Shown here: positions 44,781-54,923 of the stretch, piece by piece
Layout: each line of letters begins with the position of its first letter
Numbering within the stretch: the first letter of the stretch is position 1
DNA from: Paenibacillus sp. SYP-B4298
GTDB lineage: Bacteria; Bacillota; Bacilli; Paenibacillales; Paenibacillaceae
Direction: 5' to 3'
Assembly: GCF_027627475.1 (NCBI RefSeq)
Contig: NZ_CP115484.1
Location: forward strand, 619,501-683,500
DNA: 64,000 nt
The notes under the pieces: model-generated
What the model was told of the DNA's origin: nothing
What the model saw: the letters and a program-made list of their open reading frames with translations, nothing else
Database searches by the model: none
Made by a program: the position numbers and the translations under genes

Positions 44781-47700
44781 GTGTCGAAACGAAAAAGCTA
44801 TGTAGGTAAAGCGTTCCTGCCGTTATTTTTGGCAGTTATGCTAATCCTGCAGACGGTGATGTTCTCTGCTGCGGCATATGCAGAGAGCCTCCCGCACGGC
44901 TCCGATACGGAGTCGGTCATTGAATCAGACCTGCCGAACGCGGAAGAACCATCTTCGGAATCCGATGTGGAGAGCGTGCAAGATGATGCCGCTACAGAAG
45001 TGGCGAGTGAACCTGAGGTGCTGGAGAATATTGTTGCGAGGGCGGCAGGCCCGACGGACAAAACAGCAGTACTTACAGGAGCTAATTCAACCTTTGCTGT
45101 GGAAGTGTCACAGGGAGGCTCTACTGTTCAGTCAGGCGGTACAATTCAGGGGAGATTACCGCTTACTCTCAAGCTGGCAGATCTCAGGGTGCTCGTGAAT
45201 GGCGATGACCCTGATCCAACGAATGCAGACCCCGCAAGCTATATTCAAAAGGGTGACTGGGTTGAGCTGAAGAGAGAAGACTACTTCAAGGAAGTGGTGC
45301 TGCCGACTGCGAATAGAGTCCTCAATGCACAGACAGAATCCGGTGTAAAACCGCTCGGTACGGTCTATTTCACACCGAATAGCATCAGGATTGTGTTTAA
45401 CGGCGATGATAACTTCTTCAACGGAGTTGGACGGGGAGTTGTCCTCAGCTTTGAAACGACTGCCGAAGCAGATATTACGGGAATGGAATATGGCGACACC
45501 AAGCCGATCTCGATATTTGGGCAAGCATATGAGCTGAAGAACCCGGATGTTACGCCGGGGTACAGCATTACCTTGACCGGCAACAACTGGCCCAAGACGA
45601 AAAGCTGGACCTGGTGGTATGTAACCGTACCGGCCTATCAGGATGGATATTTGACCTTCGAGTCCACTCCATCCTCGTTTGATGTGCTTGATCCCACAAT
45701 CAAGCTGCCGCTCGACGGAATGACGTATTACACGAAGCCGTCCGATTACCGGATGGTATATGTGCCAGGTTCCTTTAAGGTAAACGGTTCTCAGGTACAT
45801 CCGTCCATCGATGAAGATGGCGGTCTGAGCTATGTCTTCCCGACAGGGACAGGGGTGGAGCCAAAGGTTGAGTATCAGGCATGGTTCCATAAGGATTTGT
45901 ATTATAAAGAGTATCGTAATGTGTCCATTGATCCAGGTCGTAATAATGGACAACGCTTTGATCCCAAAGCTGACCTGAAGGATACGAATGATGAGGTGAA
46001 AGCAAGTGTAACGCGTGAAACGTGGATTGCACCTGACTGGATTCAAGCATCAGGCTCTTATGACCATCCGAGTGAGACCATTACCTGGAAGATCGTTGTC
46101 AACCAATATAATAAAAAAGGGTTGCAAAACTTTACGATCACCAACGCTTTGCCTGCGGGACTCGACTTCGTATCTGCCAAGTGGCAGGCATGGGAGGATG
46201 GCGTCGCAACTGAAGAGCAGTCGATTGTACCCGATGCAGACGGCGTTTATTCCTTTGGAACGGTTAATGGACGTGTAGAGCTAGTGATTCAGAGTAAAGT
46301 GACAACTGGCTCCAGCTTCACAATCAACCCGCGCGCCAACTGGACATTGAATACACCAGGTGGCATTCAGGATAATGATGTGACTAGCGGTCTAAAACCT
46401 GCTGCGGTAACGGACGACGCTATCATTACAATCGGCGCACATGCTTTTACAAAAGCAGGCTCTATCTCGACGGAGGACTATAATCTGGGTGGCATCACGT
46501 GGACCGTCACGCTAACGCCTCAGTATGCTCTGCCAAACGCGGCGGTATACGATGTGCTGGTGCATGGCGGAGATTTGAATGTCCTAGACAACGCTGTCGA
46601 TGCAACCGGAGAGGTAGATTCGCAAACGATTGCGAAAATCAAGCAAAACTTGAATACGGCTCAGCTATGGAAGCAATATCACGAGGGAACCCTCAAGAGC
46701 GGCGACGGGTTAACCTTGAAGGTTATCCCATTGACTGTGGACGGTAAAGTGGTGGCGGATCTGATCAAAGTGACCGGATATACCGACACAGCCGCGTCCT
46801 TCAGCTTCCGTTCCCTTGAGACCAGTCCAGATATTCTATTCAGACAGGATGCTACTTCTACTAATAAAACACGCTGGAATCGTGCTCTGCTAGTTGATGG
46901 AGCAGTCGTAAAATCGGCGCAAATCTCTGTTAATCTTCATCTGCGTATGCTGAACAAGGACATGCTCTTTGCTTCGAAGCCGCTGAAGGAAGACGGTACA
47001 CTTGAAAATGTGAAGCCCAATGACGTCAGCAGCTACATTAGAAACGACGATAATGCAGCATGGACATTGTCCGCCTATGATAGGACAACCAAGACGGTTA
47101 CATTCCGCTTAGGCGTGAATATGCCGGGGTACAACACAGAGGAAATGGCGAAGCAAGGCGGCAGCCGAGTCATCAGCAACATCAGGCTTGTGGATACACT
47201 GCCCGATGGCTGGGAATTCGTGCCGTTTTCAGATGACAAGGAATTCGAGCTCTGGGAGGGTTCCTCCGGTAATGGCGGAGGTACCGAGTATGGTATCAGA
47301 AACGATGCCAAAACCGTTATTGAACCTGGTACGACTGCTCATGTCGTCAGCTTCTCCCATAGTGGAAACGTAGGAACCTTCACCTTCTCCAAGTTGGAAA
47401 GCCCTTATGTGATTTTGGTAAAGGCAAGACCGTCCAACACGGCATTAGAGAAGTATCTGGAGGAATATCTAACGGGTGGCACAGACAAGCAGGTGCTGTA
47501 TAACAAAGCCGATCTTCACATGACATGGGGCGGGGAAGAAAAGGTTGTGACCGAACAACGCAAGATGATTGTGCCGGTTCAGACCTTAGGCAAATCCGTA
47601 AGCAAGCCAGTGCCAGGGGTGCTGGAATGGACAGTGAATTATACCCCGCCGTTCAACATGGAGCAAGGGGTATACTTGCAGGACACTCTGGGTGCCGGCA

Positions 47701-50700
47701 TGAATCCGCGCTATGATAGCAGCGGCGAGCTTGTGCTGACATCGCCTAGCATGGCAGTGTATCCTGCCGAGCTGACTGCCAGCGGCGCTCTGAAACGAGT
47801 CGGCGCAGCACTGGATCTGAGCGACCCTGATGCTGAAGTTCAGGTGAAGGCTGAACCAGGTGCGGAAGGCACTACGGTGCTAACCTTCAAGATGAAAGAT
47901 CCAAACAAGTTCTATCAATTTGTGTATCAAACAGAGGTTGATCCCAAGAAAGCGAAGCCTGGAGACAAGATGGGCAACGAGGTCAAGCTGGAGGGCGATG
48001 ACAAGCTGAAATCTGTCAGTGCCAAAAGCGAAAGCACGCTCGACAGTGCGGACGTAGCTGGAAGCTCCACCTCCAATGCTCTGTTGCCCCTGACCAAGGT
48101 AGATCCCGAGGGCAATCCGCTGTCTGGTGTAGAGTTTACACTCTACAAGAAGAATGATGGAACTCAAGTCGCCAAAGGAACAACCGGTACCGGAGGGAAG
48201 CTTAATCTGTTATTCCCGGACCCAGGGTATTATGAGCTGAAGGAAACGTATATTGATACCACAACCTGGCTGCCAACGACAAGAATCTATCAGGTATACG
48301 TCGGCAATACGCCAGGGAAGCCCATCTGGGTAGATGGCGTCAAGGTAGGCTCTGATGATCCTCTGGTTGTCCCTACACCGGCACAAGGAAAGCTGACCAT
48401 CAGTAATAAGGTGGAAGGGAATGGCGCTGATGTGTTCAAGGGTTTTGAATACACGGTGACCTTTACCGGGACAGGCAATGACAGAGAATACGCCTACAAG
48501 AAATCAGATGGAACATCGGGCACGCTCAAGAGCGGAGACAAGTTCACCCTCAAGCACGGGGAAGCGGTGACGCTCCCGGCATTGCCCGAGGGTCTGGTCT
48601 ATGCTGTAACGCAGGCCGAGTATACGATCATCGACGGATATACGACCACGCCAGAGACGAGAGAGTATTCCGGTTCGATCGAGTATAAGGGCGATCATAA
48701 GGCAGACTTCATCAATGAACGAATGGTCGCCAAGCTGACTATCAGCAATAAGGTAATGGGCAATGGCGGCAATAAGACGCGAGATTTTGAATACACCGTC
48801 AGCTTTGAGGACACCGGCAAGGATGGAAGCTACACATATGAGAAGTCGGATGGCAATACAGGAACGATCCAATCCGGCGACAGCTTCCAGCTCAAGGACG
48901 GAGAGACGCTGGACATCCTGAATCTGCCTGAGCATCTGAGCTACAAGGTGACCCAGAAGGACTATACAGCGGATGGCTATGCAACCTCTCCGCAGGAGCT
49001 TGTGGGTACAGGCGTGATGAAGGGCGAGGACGAGCTTGCTCCGTTCACGAACACACGAGTTATCCATGGCGGCTTGCTCATCAGCAATACGGTGAAGGGC
49101 AAGGAAGACGACAAGCAGAAGCTGTTTGAGTACACGGTAGTCTTCACCGGCGAGGGATCAGATGCCTCCTATGGCTATGAGAAGTCGGACGGCAGCAAGG
49201 GCACGCTGAAGAGCGGCGACCACTTCGAACTGACCGATGGACAGACGCTCGTCGTGCAAGGACTGCCAACGTATCTGGCGTACACGGTGACTCAGGAGGC
49301 GTACACGGCGGATGGCTATGTGACCGATCCTGCAAGTCTTGTTCGCACAGGCACCATACCAGAGAAACAGGTGGCTGAGGCACACTATGTGACCGTGCGC
49401 CCTTATCTGGAAGGCGTGCTGCGAGACAACAATACGGGAGAAGTCATTCCGAATGCGCCGCTCACCGTAACCGATCTGAAGACGGGCAAGTCGACGGAGA
49501 CAGTAACGAACGAGAAGGGCGAGTATTCGGCTCCAGCCGTAGCCGATACGGATTACACCATCACGTATACGAAGAAGTACCAGGTAGGTGGAACGGAGGT
49601 TCCTGTGGCGTTCACCCAGAAAGCGAATGTGGCTGGCGGTGTGACGGAGGAGACGGTTCCGGCAGATATTACAGCCGTAGGGATCGTTATGCTCAAGCAG
49701 CCGAATGGGGCGACGGAACTGTTCAATGCGGCGTTGACAAGCCACCTGCGTATCTATCTGAAGGATAAGGATGGCATGTATCTGGAGGAGAATGGTACAC
49801 CGAAGGCGTATCCAATGGGTGCGAACGGCACGTTCTCCGTAGAGGGACTGAGCGAGCAGAAGTATACGATGGAGGTTCGCTACCAAGCCGATACGGGAGA
49901 GGAGCTGCTCCTGCAGGTCGCTGAGCTGGATGTGAAGGCGAACGGGGAGCTGAATATCTCCGAGGAGCTGGTTGACCCTTACGGGACGGTCTATGATGAA
50001 ACGACTGGAGATGCCATCAGCGGGACGAAGATCGCTGGAGCGAAGGTGACGCTGTATTATGCGGACACGCAACGGAACCGGGATAAGGGCCGGACGCCGG
50101 ATACGGAAGTCACGCTGCCAGCGGTACCGAATTTCCCGCCGCATGACAACAAGAGCCCGGAGCAGGATAGCGACGCGAACGGCTTCTATGCGTACATGGT
50201 ATTCCCTGAGGCGGATTATTATCTGGTTGTCACGAAGAGTGGCTATGAGACACATACAAGTGCCACGATCTCGGTGGACTACGCCATTGTACGGTATGAT
50301 GTACCGATGAAGCCTGCGCCGGTATTGAATAAGCTGACCATTAGCAACAAGGTGATGGGCAATGGCGGCAATAAGACGCGAGATTTCGAATACACCGTCA
50401 GCTTTGAGGACACAGGCAAGGATGGAAGCTACACGTATGTGAAGTCGGATGGCAGCACAGGAACGATTCAATCCGGTGACAGCTTCCAGCTCAAGGACGG
50501 GGAGACGCTGGACATCCTGAATCTGCCCGAGCATCTGAGCTACCAAGTGACCCAGAAGGACTATACAGCGGATGGCTATGTAACCTCTCCGCAGGAGCTT
50601 GTGGGTACAGGCGTGATGAAGGGCGAGGACGAGCTTGCTCCGTTCACGAACACACGAGTCATCCATGGCGGCTTGCTCATCAGCAATACGGTGAAGGGCA

Positions 50701-53700
50701 AGGAAGACGACAAGCAGAAGCTGTTTGAGTACACGGTAGTCTTCACCGGCGAGGGATCGGATGCCTCCTATGGCTATGAGAAGTCGGACGGCAGCAAGGG
50801 CACGCTGAAGAGCGGCGACCACTTCGAGCTGACCGATGGACAGACGCTCGTCGTGCAAGGACTGCCAACGTATCTGGCGTACACGGTGACTCAGGAGGCG
50901 TACACGGCAGATGGCTATGTGACCGATCCTGCAAGTCTTGTTCGCACAGGCACCATACCAGAGAAACAGGTGGCTGAGGCACACTATGTGACCGTTCGCC
51001 CTTATCTGGAAGGGGTGCTGCGCGACAACAATACGGGAGAAGTCATTCCGAATGCGCCGCTCACCGTAACCGATCTGAAGACGGGCAAGTCGACGGAGAC
51101 GGTAACGAACGAGAAGGGCGAGTATTCGGTTCCAGCCGTAGCCGATACAGATTACACCATCACATATACGAAGAAGTACCAGGTAGGTGGAACGGAGGTT
51201 CCTGTAGCGTTCACACAGAAAGCGAATGTAGCTGGAGGTGTGACGGAGGAGACGGTTCCGGCAGACATTACGGCCGTAGGGATCGTTATGCTCAAGCAGC
51301 CGAATGGGGCGACCGAGCTGTTCAATGCGGCGTTGACAAGCCACCTGCGTATCTATCTGAAGGATAAGGATGGCATGTATCTGGAGGAGAATGGTACACC
51401 GAAGGCGTATCCGATGGGTGCGAATGGCACGTTCTCCGTAGAGGGACTGAGCGAGCAGAAGTATACGATGGAGGTTCGCTACCAGGCCGATACGGGAGAG
51501 GAGCTGCTCCTGAAGGTCGCCGAGCTGGATGTGAAGGCGAACGGGGAGCTGAATATCTCCGAGGAGCTGGTTGACCCTTACGGGACGGTCTATGATGAAA
51601 CGACTGGAGATGCCATCAGCGGGACGAAGATCGCTGGAGCGAAGGTGACGCTGTATTACGCGGACACGCAACGGAACCGGGATAAAGGCCGGACACCGGG
51701 TACGGAAGTCACGCTGCCAGCGGTACCGAATTTCCCGCCGCATGACAACAAGAGCCCGGAGCAGGATAGCGACGCGAACGGCTTCTATGCGTACATGGTA
51801 TTCCCTGAGGCCGATTATTATTTGGTCGTCACGAAGAGTGGCTACTATACCCACAGAAGCGCTACAATTTCGGTGGACTACGACATTGTACGGTATGATG
51901 TACCGATGAAGCCTGAGCCTAAGCCAGTACTAAGCAAGCTGACTATCAGCAACAAGGTAATGGGCAATGGCGGAGATAAGACGAGAGCGTTCGAGTATAT
52001 CGTCAGCTTTGAGGACACCGGCAAGGATGGAAGCTACACGTATGTGAAGTCGGATGGCAGTACAGGAACGATCCAGTCCGGCGACAGCTTCCAGCTCAAG
52101 GACGGGGAGACGCTGGACATCCTGAATCTGCCCGAGCATCTGAGCTACAAGGTGACCCAGAAGGACTATACAGCGGATGGCTATGTAACCTCTCCGCAGG
52201 AGCTTGTAGGCACAGGCGTGATGAAGGGCGAAGACGAGCTTGCTCCGTTCACGAACACACGAGTTATCCATGGCGGCTTGCTCATCAGCAATACGGTGAA
52301 GGGCAAGGAAGACGACAAGCAGAAGCTGTTTGAGTACACGGTAGTCTTCACCGGCGAGGGATCGGATGCCTCCTATGGCTATGAGAAGTCGGACGGCAGC
52401 AAGGGCACGCTGAAGAGCGGCGACCACTTTGAGCTGACCGACGGGCAGACGCTCGTCGTGCAAGGACTGCCAACGTATCTGGCGTACACGGTGACTCAGG
52501 AGGCGTACACAGCGGATGGCTATGTGACCGATCCTGCAAGTCTTGTTCGCACAGGCACCATACCAGAGAAACAGGTGGCTGAGGCACACTATGTGACCGT
52601 TCGTCCTTATCTGGAAGGGGTGCTGCGCGACAACAATACGGGAGAAGTTATCCCGAATGCGCCGCTCACCGTAACCGATCTGAAGACGGGCAAGTCGACG
52701 GAGACGGTAACGAACGAGAAGGGCGAGTATTCGGCTCCAGCCGTAGCCGATACAGATTACACCATCACGTATACGAAGAAGTACCAGGTAGGTGGAACGG
52801 AGGTTCCTGTAGCGTTCACCCAGAAAGCGAATGTAGCTGGCGGTGTGACGGAGGAGACGGTTCCGGCAGATATTACGGCCGTAGGGATCGTTATGCTCAA
52901 GCAGCCGAATGGGGCGACCGAGCTGTTCAATGCGGCGTTGACAAGCCACCTGCGTATCTATCTGAAGGATAAGGATGGCATGTATCTGGAGGAGAATGGT
53001 ACACCGAAGGCGTATCCGATGGGTGCGAATGGCACGTTCTCCGTAGAGGGACTGAGCGAGCAGAAGTATACGATGGAGGTTCGCTACCAGGCCGATACGG
53101 GAGAGGAGCTGCTCCTGAAGATCGCCGAGCTGGATGTGAAGGCGAACGGGGAGCTGAATATCTCCGAGGAGCTGGTTGACCCTTACGGGACGGTCTATGA
53201 TGAAACGACTGGAGATGCCGTCAGCGGGAAGAAGATCGCTGGAGCGAAGGTGACGCTGTATTATGCGGACACGCAACGGAACCGGGATAAAGGCCGGACG
53301 CCGGGTACGGAAGTCACGCTGCCAGCGGTACCGAATTTCCCGCCGCATGACAACAAGAGCCCGGAGCAGGATAGCGATGCGAACGGCTTCTATGCGTACA
53401 TGGTATTCCCTGAGGCGGATTATTATCTGGTTGTCACGAAGAGTGGCTACTATACCCACAGAAGCGCTACAATTTCGGTGGACTACGACATTGTGCGTTA
53501 CGACGTGCCGATGAAGCCGATTCGTTATAGCAACGAAAACAGTGGCGGAAGCGACAACGAAGGAACTGGCGGTAACAACGAAGAAACTGGCGGTAACAAC
53601 GAAGGAACTGGCGGTAACAACGAAGGAACTGGCGGTAACAACGAAGGAACTGGCGGTAACAACGAAGGAACCGGCGGTAACAACGAAGGAACCGGCGGTA

Positions 53701-54101
53701 ACAACGAAGGAACTGGCGGTAACAACGAAGGAACTGGTGGTAACAACGAAGGAGCTGGCGGTGACAACGAAGGAACTGGCGGTGACAACGAAGGAACTGG
53801 CGGTGACAACGAAGGAGCTGGCGGTGACAACGGAGGAACTGGCGGTAACAACGAAGGAACTGGCGGTAACAACGAAGGAGCTGGCGGCGACAACGAAGGA
53901 GCTGGCGGTAACAACGAAGGAGCCGGCAATGGTAACAACGGGACGGATGAAACGATCCACGTCGACAGCGAGCTTGACGATGCTCCGGTTACCGGAGATA
54001 ACAGTGTATCGCCACTCATCTATATGGCATTGGCGCTGATGTCCCTGGTTACAATCGGGCTGTGTGTACGTGGCAACAAGAAGAACAAGCTTATTCAATA
54101 A
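44781..54101 (+). CDS. Giant repetitive surface adhesin with sortase sorting signal
   Basis: A wall-anchored protein of about 3,106 residues. GTG 44781 is chosen because GGAGGAG ends 6 nt before it. The signal peptide covers about residues 1-35 (FLPLFLAVMLILQTVMFSAAAYA). The first 1,050 residues resemble adhesin modules with a collagen-binding-like segment (SETITWKIVVNQYNKKGLQN). A SpaA/Cna_B prealbumin-like domain follows, with the likely isopeptide Lys in LPLTKVDPEG and Glu in YELKETY. One DUF5979-like domain then precedes three near-identical repeats of about 533 residues. Each holds two DUF5979-like and several carboxypeptidase-regulatory-like domains. About 17 heptapeptides (GTGGNNE) form the wall-spanning region. 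The C-terminus has PVTGD, a hydrophobic helix and a basic tail. The sortase gene follows directly. Confidence 0.92.
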   Translation: MSKRKSYVGKAFLPLFLAVMLILQTVMFSAAAYAESLPHGSDTESVIESDLPNAEEPSSESDVESVQDDAATEVASEPEVLENIVARAAGPTDKTAVLTGANSTFAVEVSQGGSTVQSGGTIQGRLPLTLKLADLRVLVNGDDPDPTNADPASYIQKGDWVELKREDYFKEVVLPTANRVLNAQTESGVKPLGTVYFTPNSIRIVFNGDDNFFNGVGRGVVLSFETTAEADITGMEYGDTKPISIFGQAYELKNPDVTPGYSITLTGNNWPKTKSWTWWYVTVPAYQDGYLTFESTPSSFDVLDPTIKLPLDGMTYYTKPSDYRMVYVPGSFKVNGSQVHPSIDEDGGLSYVFPTGTGVEPKVEYQAWFHKDLYYKEYRNVSIDPGRNNGQRFDPKADLKDTNDEVKASVTRETWIAPDWIQASGSYDHPSETITWKIVVNQYNKKGLQNFTITNALPAGLDFVSAKWQAWEDGVATEEQSIVPDADGVYSFGTVNGRVELVIQSKVTTGSSFTINPRANWTLNTPGGIQDNDVTSGLKPAAVTDDAIITIGAHAFTKAGSISTEDYNLGGITWTVTLTPQYALPNAAVYDVLVHGGDLNVLDNAVDATGEVDSQTIAKIKQNLNTAQLWKQYHEGTLKSGDGLTLKVIPLTVDGKVVADLIKVTGYTDTAASFSFRSLETSPDILFRQDATSTNKTRWNRALLVDGAVVKSAQISVNLHLRMLNKDMLFASKPLKEDGTLENVKPNDVSSYIRNDDNAAWTLSAYDRTTKTVTFRLGVNMPGYNTEEMAKQGGSRVISNIRLVDTLPDGWEFVPFSDDKEFELWEGSSGNGGGTEYGIRNDAKTVIEPGTTAHVVSFSHSGNVGTFTFSKLESPYVILVKARPSNTALEKYLEEYLTGGTDKQVLYNKADLHMTWGGEEKVVTEQRKMIVPVQTLGKSVSKPVPGVLEWTVNYTPPFNMEQGVYLQDTLGAGMNPRYDSSGELVLTSPSMAVYPAELTASGALKRVGAALDLSDPDAEVQVKAEPGAEGTTVLTFKMKDPNKFYQFVYQTEVDPKKAKPGDKMGNEVKLEGDDKLKSVSAKSESTLDSADVAGSSTSNALLPLTKVDPEGNPLSGVEFTLYKKNDGTQVAKGTTGTGGKLNLLFPDPGYYELKETYIDTTTWLPTTRIYQVYVGNTPGKPIWVDGVKVGSDDPLVVPTPAQGKLTISNKVEGNGADVFKGFEYTVTFTGTGNDREYAYKKSDGTSGTLKSGDKFTLKHGEAVTLPALPEGLVYAVTQAEYTIIDGYTTTPETREYSGSIEYKGDHKADFINERMVAKLTISNKVMGNGGNKTRDFEYTVSFEDTGKDGSYTYEKSDGNTGTIQSGDSFQLKDGETLDILNLPEHLSYKVTQKDYTADGYATSPQELVGTGVMKGEDELAPFTNTRVIHGGLLISNTVKGKEDDKQKLFEYTVVFTGEGSDASYGYEKSDGSKGTLKSGDHFELTDGQTLVVQGLPTYLAYTVTQEAYTADGYVTDPASLVRTGTIPEKQVAEAHYVTVRPYLEGVLRDNNTGEVIPNAPLTVTDLKTGKSTETVTNEKGEYSAPAVADTDYTITYTKKYQVGGTEVPVAFTQKANVAGGVTEETVPADITAVGIVMLKQPNGATELFNAALTSHLRIYLKDKDGMYLEENGTPKAYPMGANGTFSVEGLSEQKYTMEVRYQADTGEELLLQVAELDVKANGELNISEELVDPYGTVYDETTGDAISGTKIAGAKVTLYYADTQRNRDKGRTPDTEVTLPAVPNFPPHDNKSPEQDSDANGFYAYMVFPEADYYLVVTKSGYETHTSATISVDYAIVRYDVPMKPAPVLNKLTISNKVMGNGGNKTRDFEYTVSFEDTGKDGSYTYVKSDGSTGTIQSGDSFQLKDGETLDILNLPEHLSYQVTQKDYTADGYVTSPQELVGTGVMKGEDELAPFTNTRVIHGGLLISNTVKGKEDDKQKLFEYTVVFTGEGSDASYGYEKSDGSKGTLKSGDHFELTDGQTLVVQGLPTYLAYTVTQEAYTADGYVTDPASLVRTGTIPEKQVAEAHYVTVRPYLEGVLRDNNTGEVIPNAPLTVTDLKTGKSTETVTNEKGEYSVPAVADTDYTITYTKKYQVGGTEVPVAFTQKANVAGGVTEETVPADITAVGIVMLKQPNGATELFNAALTSHLRIYLKDKDGMYLEENGTPKAYPMGANGTFSVEGLSEQKYTMEVRYQADTGEELLLKVAELDVKANGELNISEELVDPYGTVYDETTGDAISGTKIAGAKVTLYYADTQRNRDKGRTPGTEVTLPAVPNFPPHDNKSPEQDSDANGFYAYMVFPEADYYLVVTKSGYYTHRSATISVDYDIVRYDVPMKPEPKPVLSKLTISNKVMGNGGDKTRAFEYIVSFEDTGKDGSYTYVKSDGSTGTIQSGDSFQLKDGETLDILNLPEHLSYKVTQKDYTADGYVTSPQELVGTGVMKGEDELAPFTNTRVIHGGLLISNTVKGKEDDKQKLFEYTVVFTGEGSDASYGYEKSDGSKGTLKSGDHFELTDGQTLVVQGLPTYLAYTVTQEAYTADGYVTDPASLVRTGTIPEKQVAEAHYVTVRPYLEGVLRDNNTGEVIPNAPLTVTDLKTGKSTETVTNEKGEYSAPAVADTDYTITYTKKYQVGGTEVPVAFTQKANVAGGVTEETVPADITAVGIVMLKQPNGATELFNAALTSHLRIYLKDKDGMYLEENGTPKAYPMGANGTFSVEGLSEQKYTMEVRYQADTGEELLLKIAELDVKANGELNISEELVDPYGTVYDETTGDAVSGKKIAGAKVTLYYADTQRNRDKGRTPGTEVTLPAVPNFPPHDNKSPEQDSDANGFYAYMVFPEADYYLVVTKSGYYTHRSATISVDYDIVRYDVPMKPIRYSNENSGGSDNEGTGGNNEETGGNNEGTGGNNEGTGGNNEGTGGNNEGTGGNNEGTGGNNEGTGGNNEGTGGNNEGAGGDNEGTGGDNEGTGGDNEGAGGDNGGTGGNNEGTGGNNEGAGGDNEGAGGNNEGAGNGNNGTDETIHVDSELDDAPVTGDNSVSPLIYMALALMSLVTIGLCVRGNKKNKLIQ
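48732..53520 (+). repeat. Three tandem 1.6-kb coding repeats in the adhesin
   Basis: Units start with the codons for KLTISNKVMGNGG at 48732, 50331 and 51936, giving periods of 1599 and 1605 bp and a final unit of about 1585 bp. They are almost identical in DNA, with scattered third-position changes. Small differences occur at the unit junctions (KPAPVLN versus KPEPKPVLS). Confidence 0.95.
53558..53935 (+). repeat. 21-bp tandem repeats encoding the wall-spanning heptapeptide
   Basis: About 17 copies of GGAACTGGCGGTAACAACGA-type units encode G(T/A)GG(N/D)NE. They lie between the last domain and the sorting signal. Such arrays are prone to copy-number change. Confidence 0.95.
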
Positions 54102-54120
54102 TCGGAAGGGCGGTAAGACA

Positions 54121-54915
54121 ATGACTACAACTAAAAAAGTTCTTATCGCCATTTCCCTTCTTGTGTTATTATTTTCACTCGTCAATCTGGCGAAAATTTT
54201 CCTACGGGATTATGAAGAGAAACAGAAAATGGAAGAGCTGATTCTCGCATGGAAGGAGCAGGGGGATGCGTCCCCCTCCCTCTTATCCACCAAGACGAAT
54301 GAGCCGGTCATGCTTCCCGAATTTGTGAAGCTATATGAGAGGAACCCGGACATTGTTGGCTGGCTACAGATTGACGGAACTCGTATCGAGTACCCGGTCA
54401 TGCAGAACCTTCAGGATGCCGGTTACTATCTCAATCATGATTTCGATAAAAAGGAGAATACAAGCGGCCTCCCTTTCTTAGACGCGCATAGTGACGCGAA
54501 CGGAGCGAGCATTTCACTGATTCATGGACATCATATGAAGAGCGGTTGGATGTTCAAGGATTTAATGAAATATAAACAGGAAAGCTTCTATAGGGAGCAT
54601 TCAACGTTCCAGTTCAGCACGTTGTACGAAAAGGAAGAGTATGAGATTATAGCCGTTATTCTCTCACAGGTTTATCGAAAATCGGACGACGTGTTCAAAT
54701 ACTACCAGATTGAAAATGTAAGTACGCAAGACGAGTTCAATTCCTATGTTCAGAACATCAAGCAACTCGCTCTATACGACACGGGCGTGACCGCTCAATA
54801 TGGCGATAAGCTGATGGTACTGTCAACATGTGAATACTCAACGGAAAATGGCCGTTTAGCGGTCATTGCTCGCAAGCTGAAAGGACAAGAAGGGGATAAC
54901 GTGAATCCGCGTTAG
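54121..54915 (+). CDS. srtB: Class B sortase
   Basis: A 264-residue membrane-anchored transpeptidase. TM helix at about 7-27 (VLIAISLLVLLFSLVNLAKIF). The catalytic fold has WLQIDGTRIEYPVMQ, His137 in LIHGHHMKSGWMF, Cys237 in LSTCEYS and Arg245 in TENGRLAVIARK. The class B assignment rests on the 264-residue length and the YPVMQ/FLDAHS motifs. It starts 19 bp after the adhesin and presumably anchors it; the adhesin's PVTGD resembles the PxTG signals used by some clostridial class B sortases rather than NPQTN. Its stop lies 8 bp before the right att-like repeat. Confidence 0.95.
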   Translation: MTTTKKVLIAISLLVLLFSLVNLAKIFLRDYEEKQKMEELILAWKEQGDASPSLLSTKTNEPVMLPEFVKLYERNPDIVGWLQIDGTRIEYPVMQNLQDAGYYLNHDFDKKENTSGLPFLDAHSDANGASISLIHGHHMKSGWMFKDLMKYKQESFYREHSTFQFSTLYEKEEYEIIAVILSQVYRKSDDVFKYYQIENVSTQDEFNSYVQNIKQLALYDTGVTAQYGDKLMVLSTCEYSTENGRLAVIARKLKGQEGDNVNPR

Positions 54916-54923
54916 GTGGGACA

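Noticed and set aside
53525-54039. Low-complexity frames on both strands over the 21-bp repeats (poly PPVPSLL and TKELAVT patterns).
   Set aside because: They are other-frame readings of the heptapeptide-coding repeat; the repeat length is a multiple of three, so every frame stays open.
49158-54185. Very long minus-strand open frames (up to about 900 codons) opposite the adhesin gene.
   Set aside because: They follow the 1.6-kb repeats exactly, have no ribosome sites or recognisable domains, and arise because the sense codon bias avoids antisense stops. The sense strand has a signal peptide, known folds and a sorting signal.
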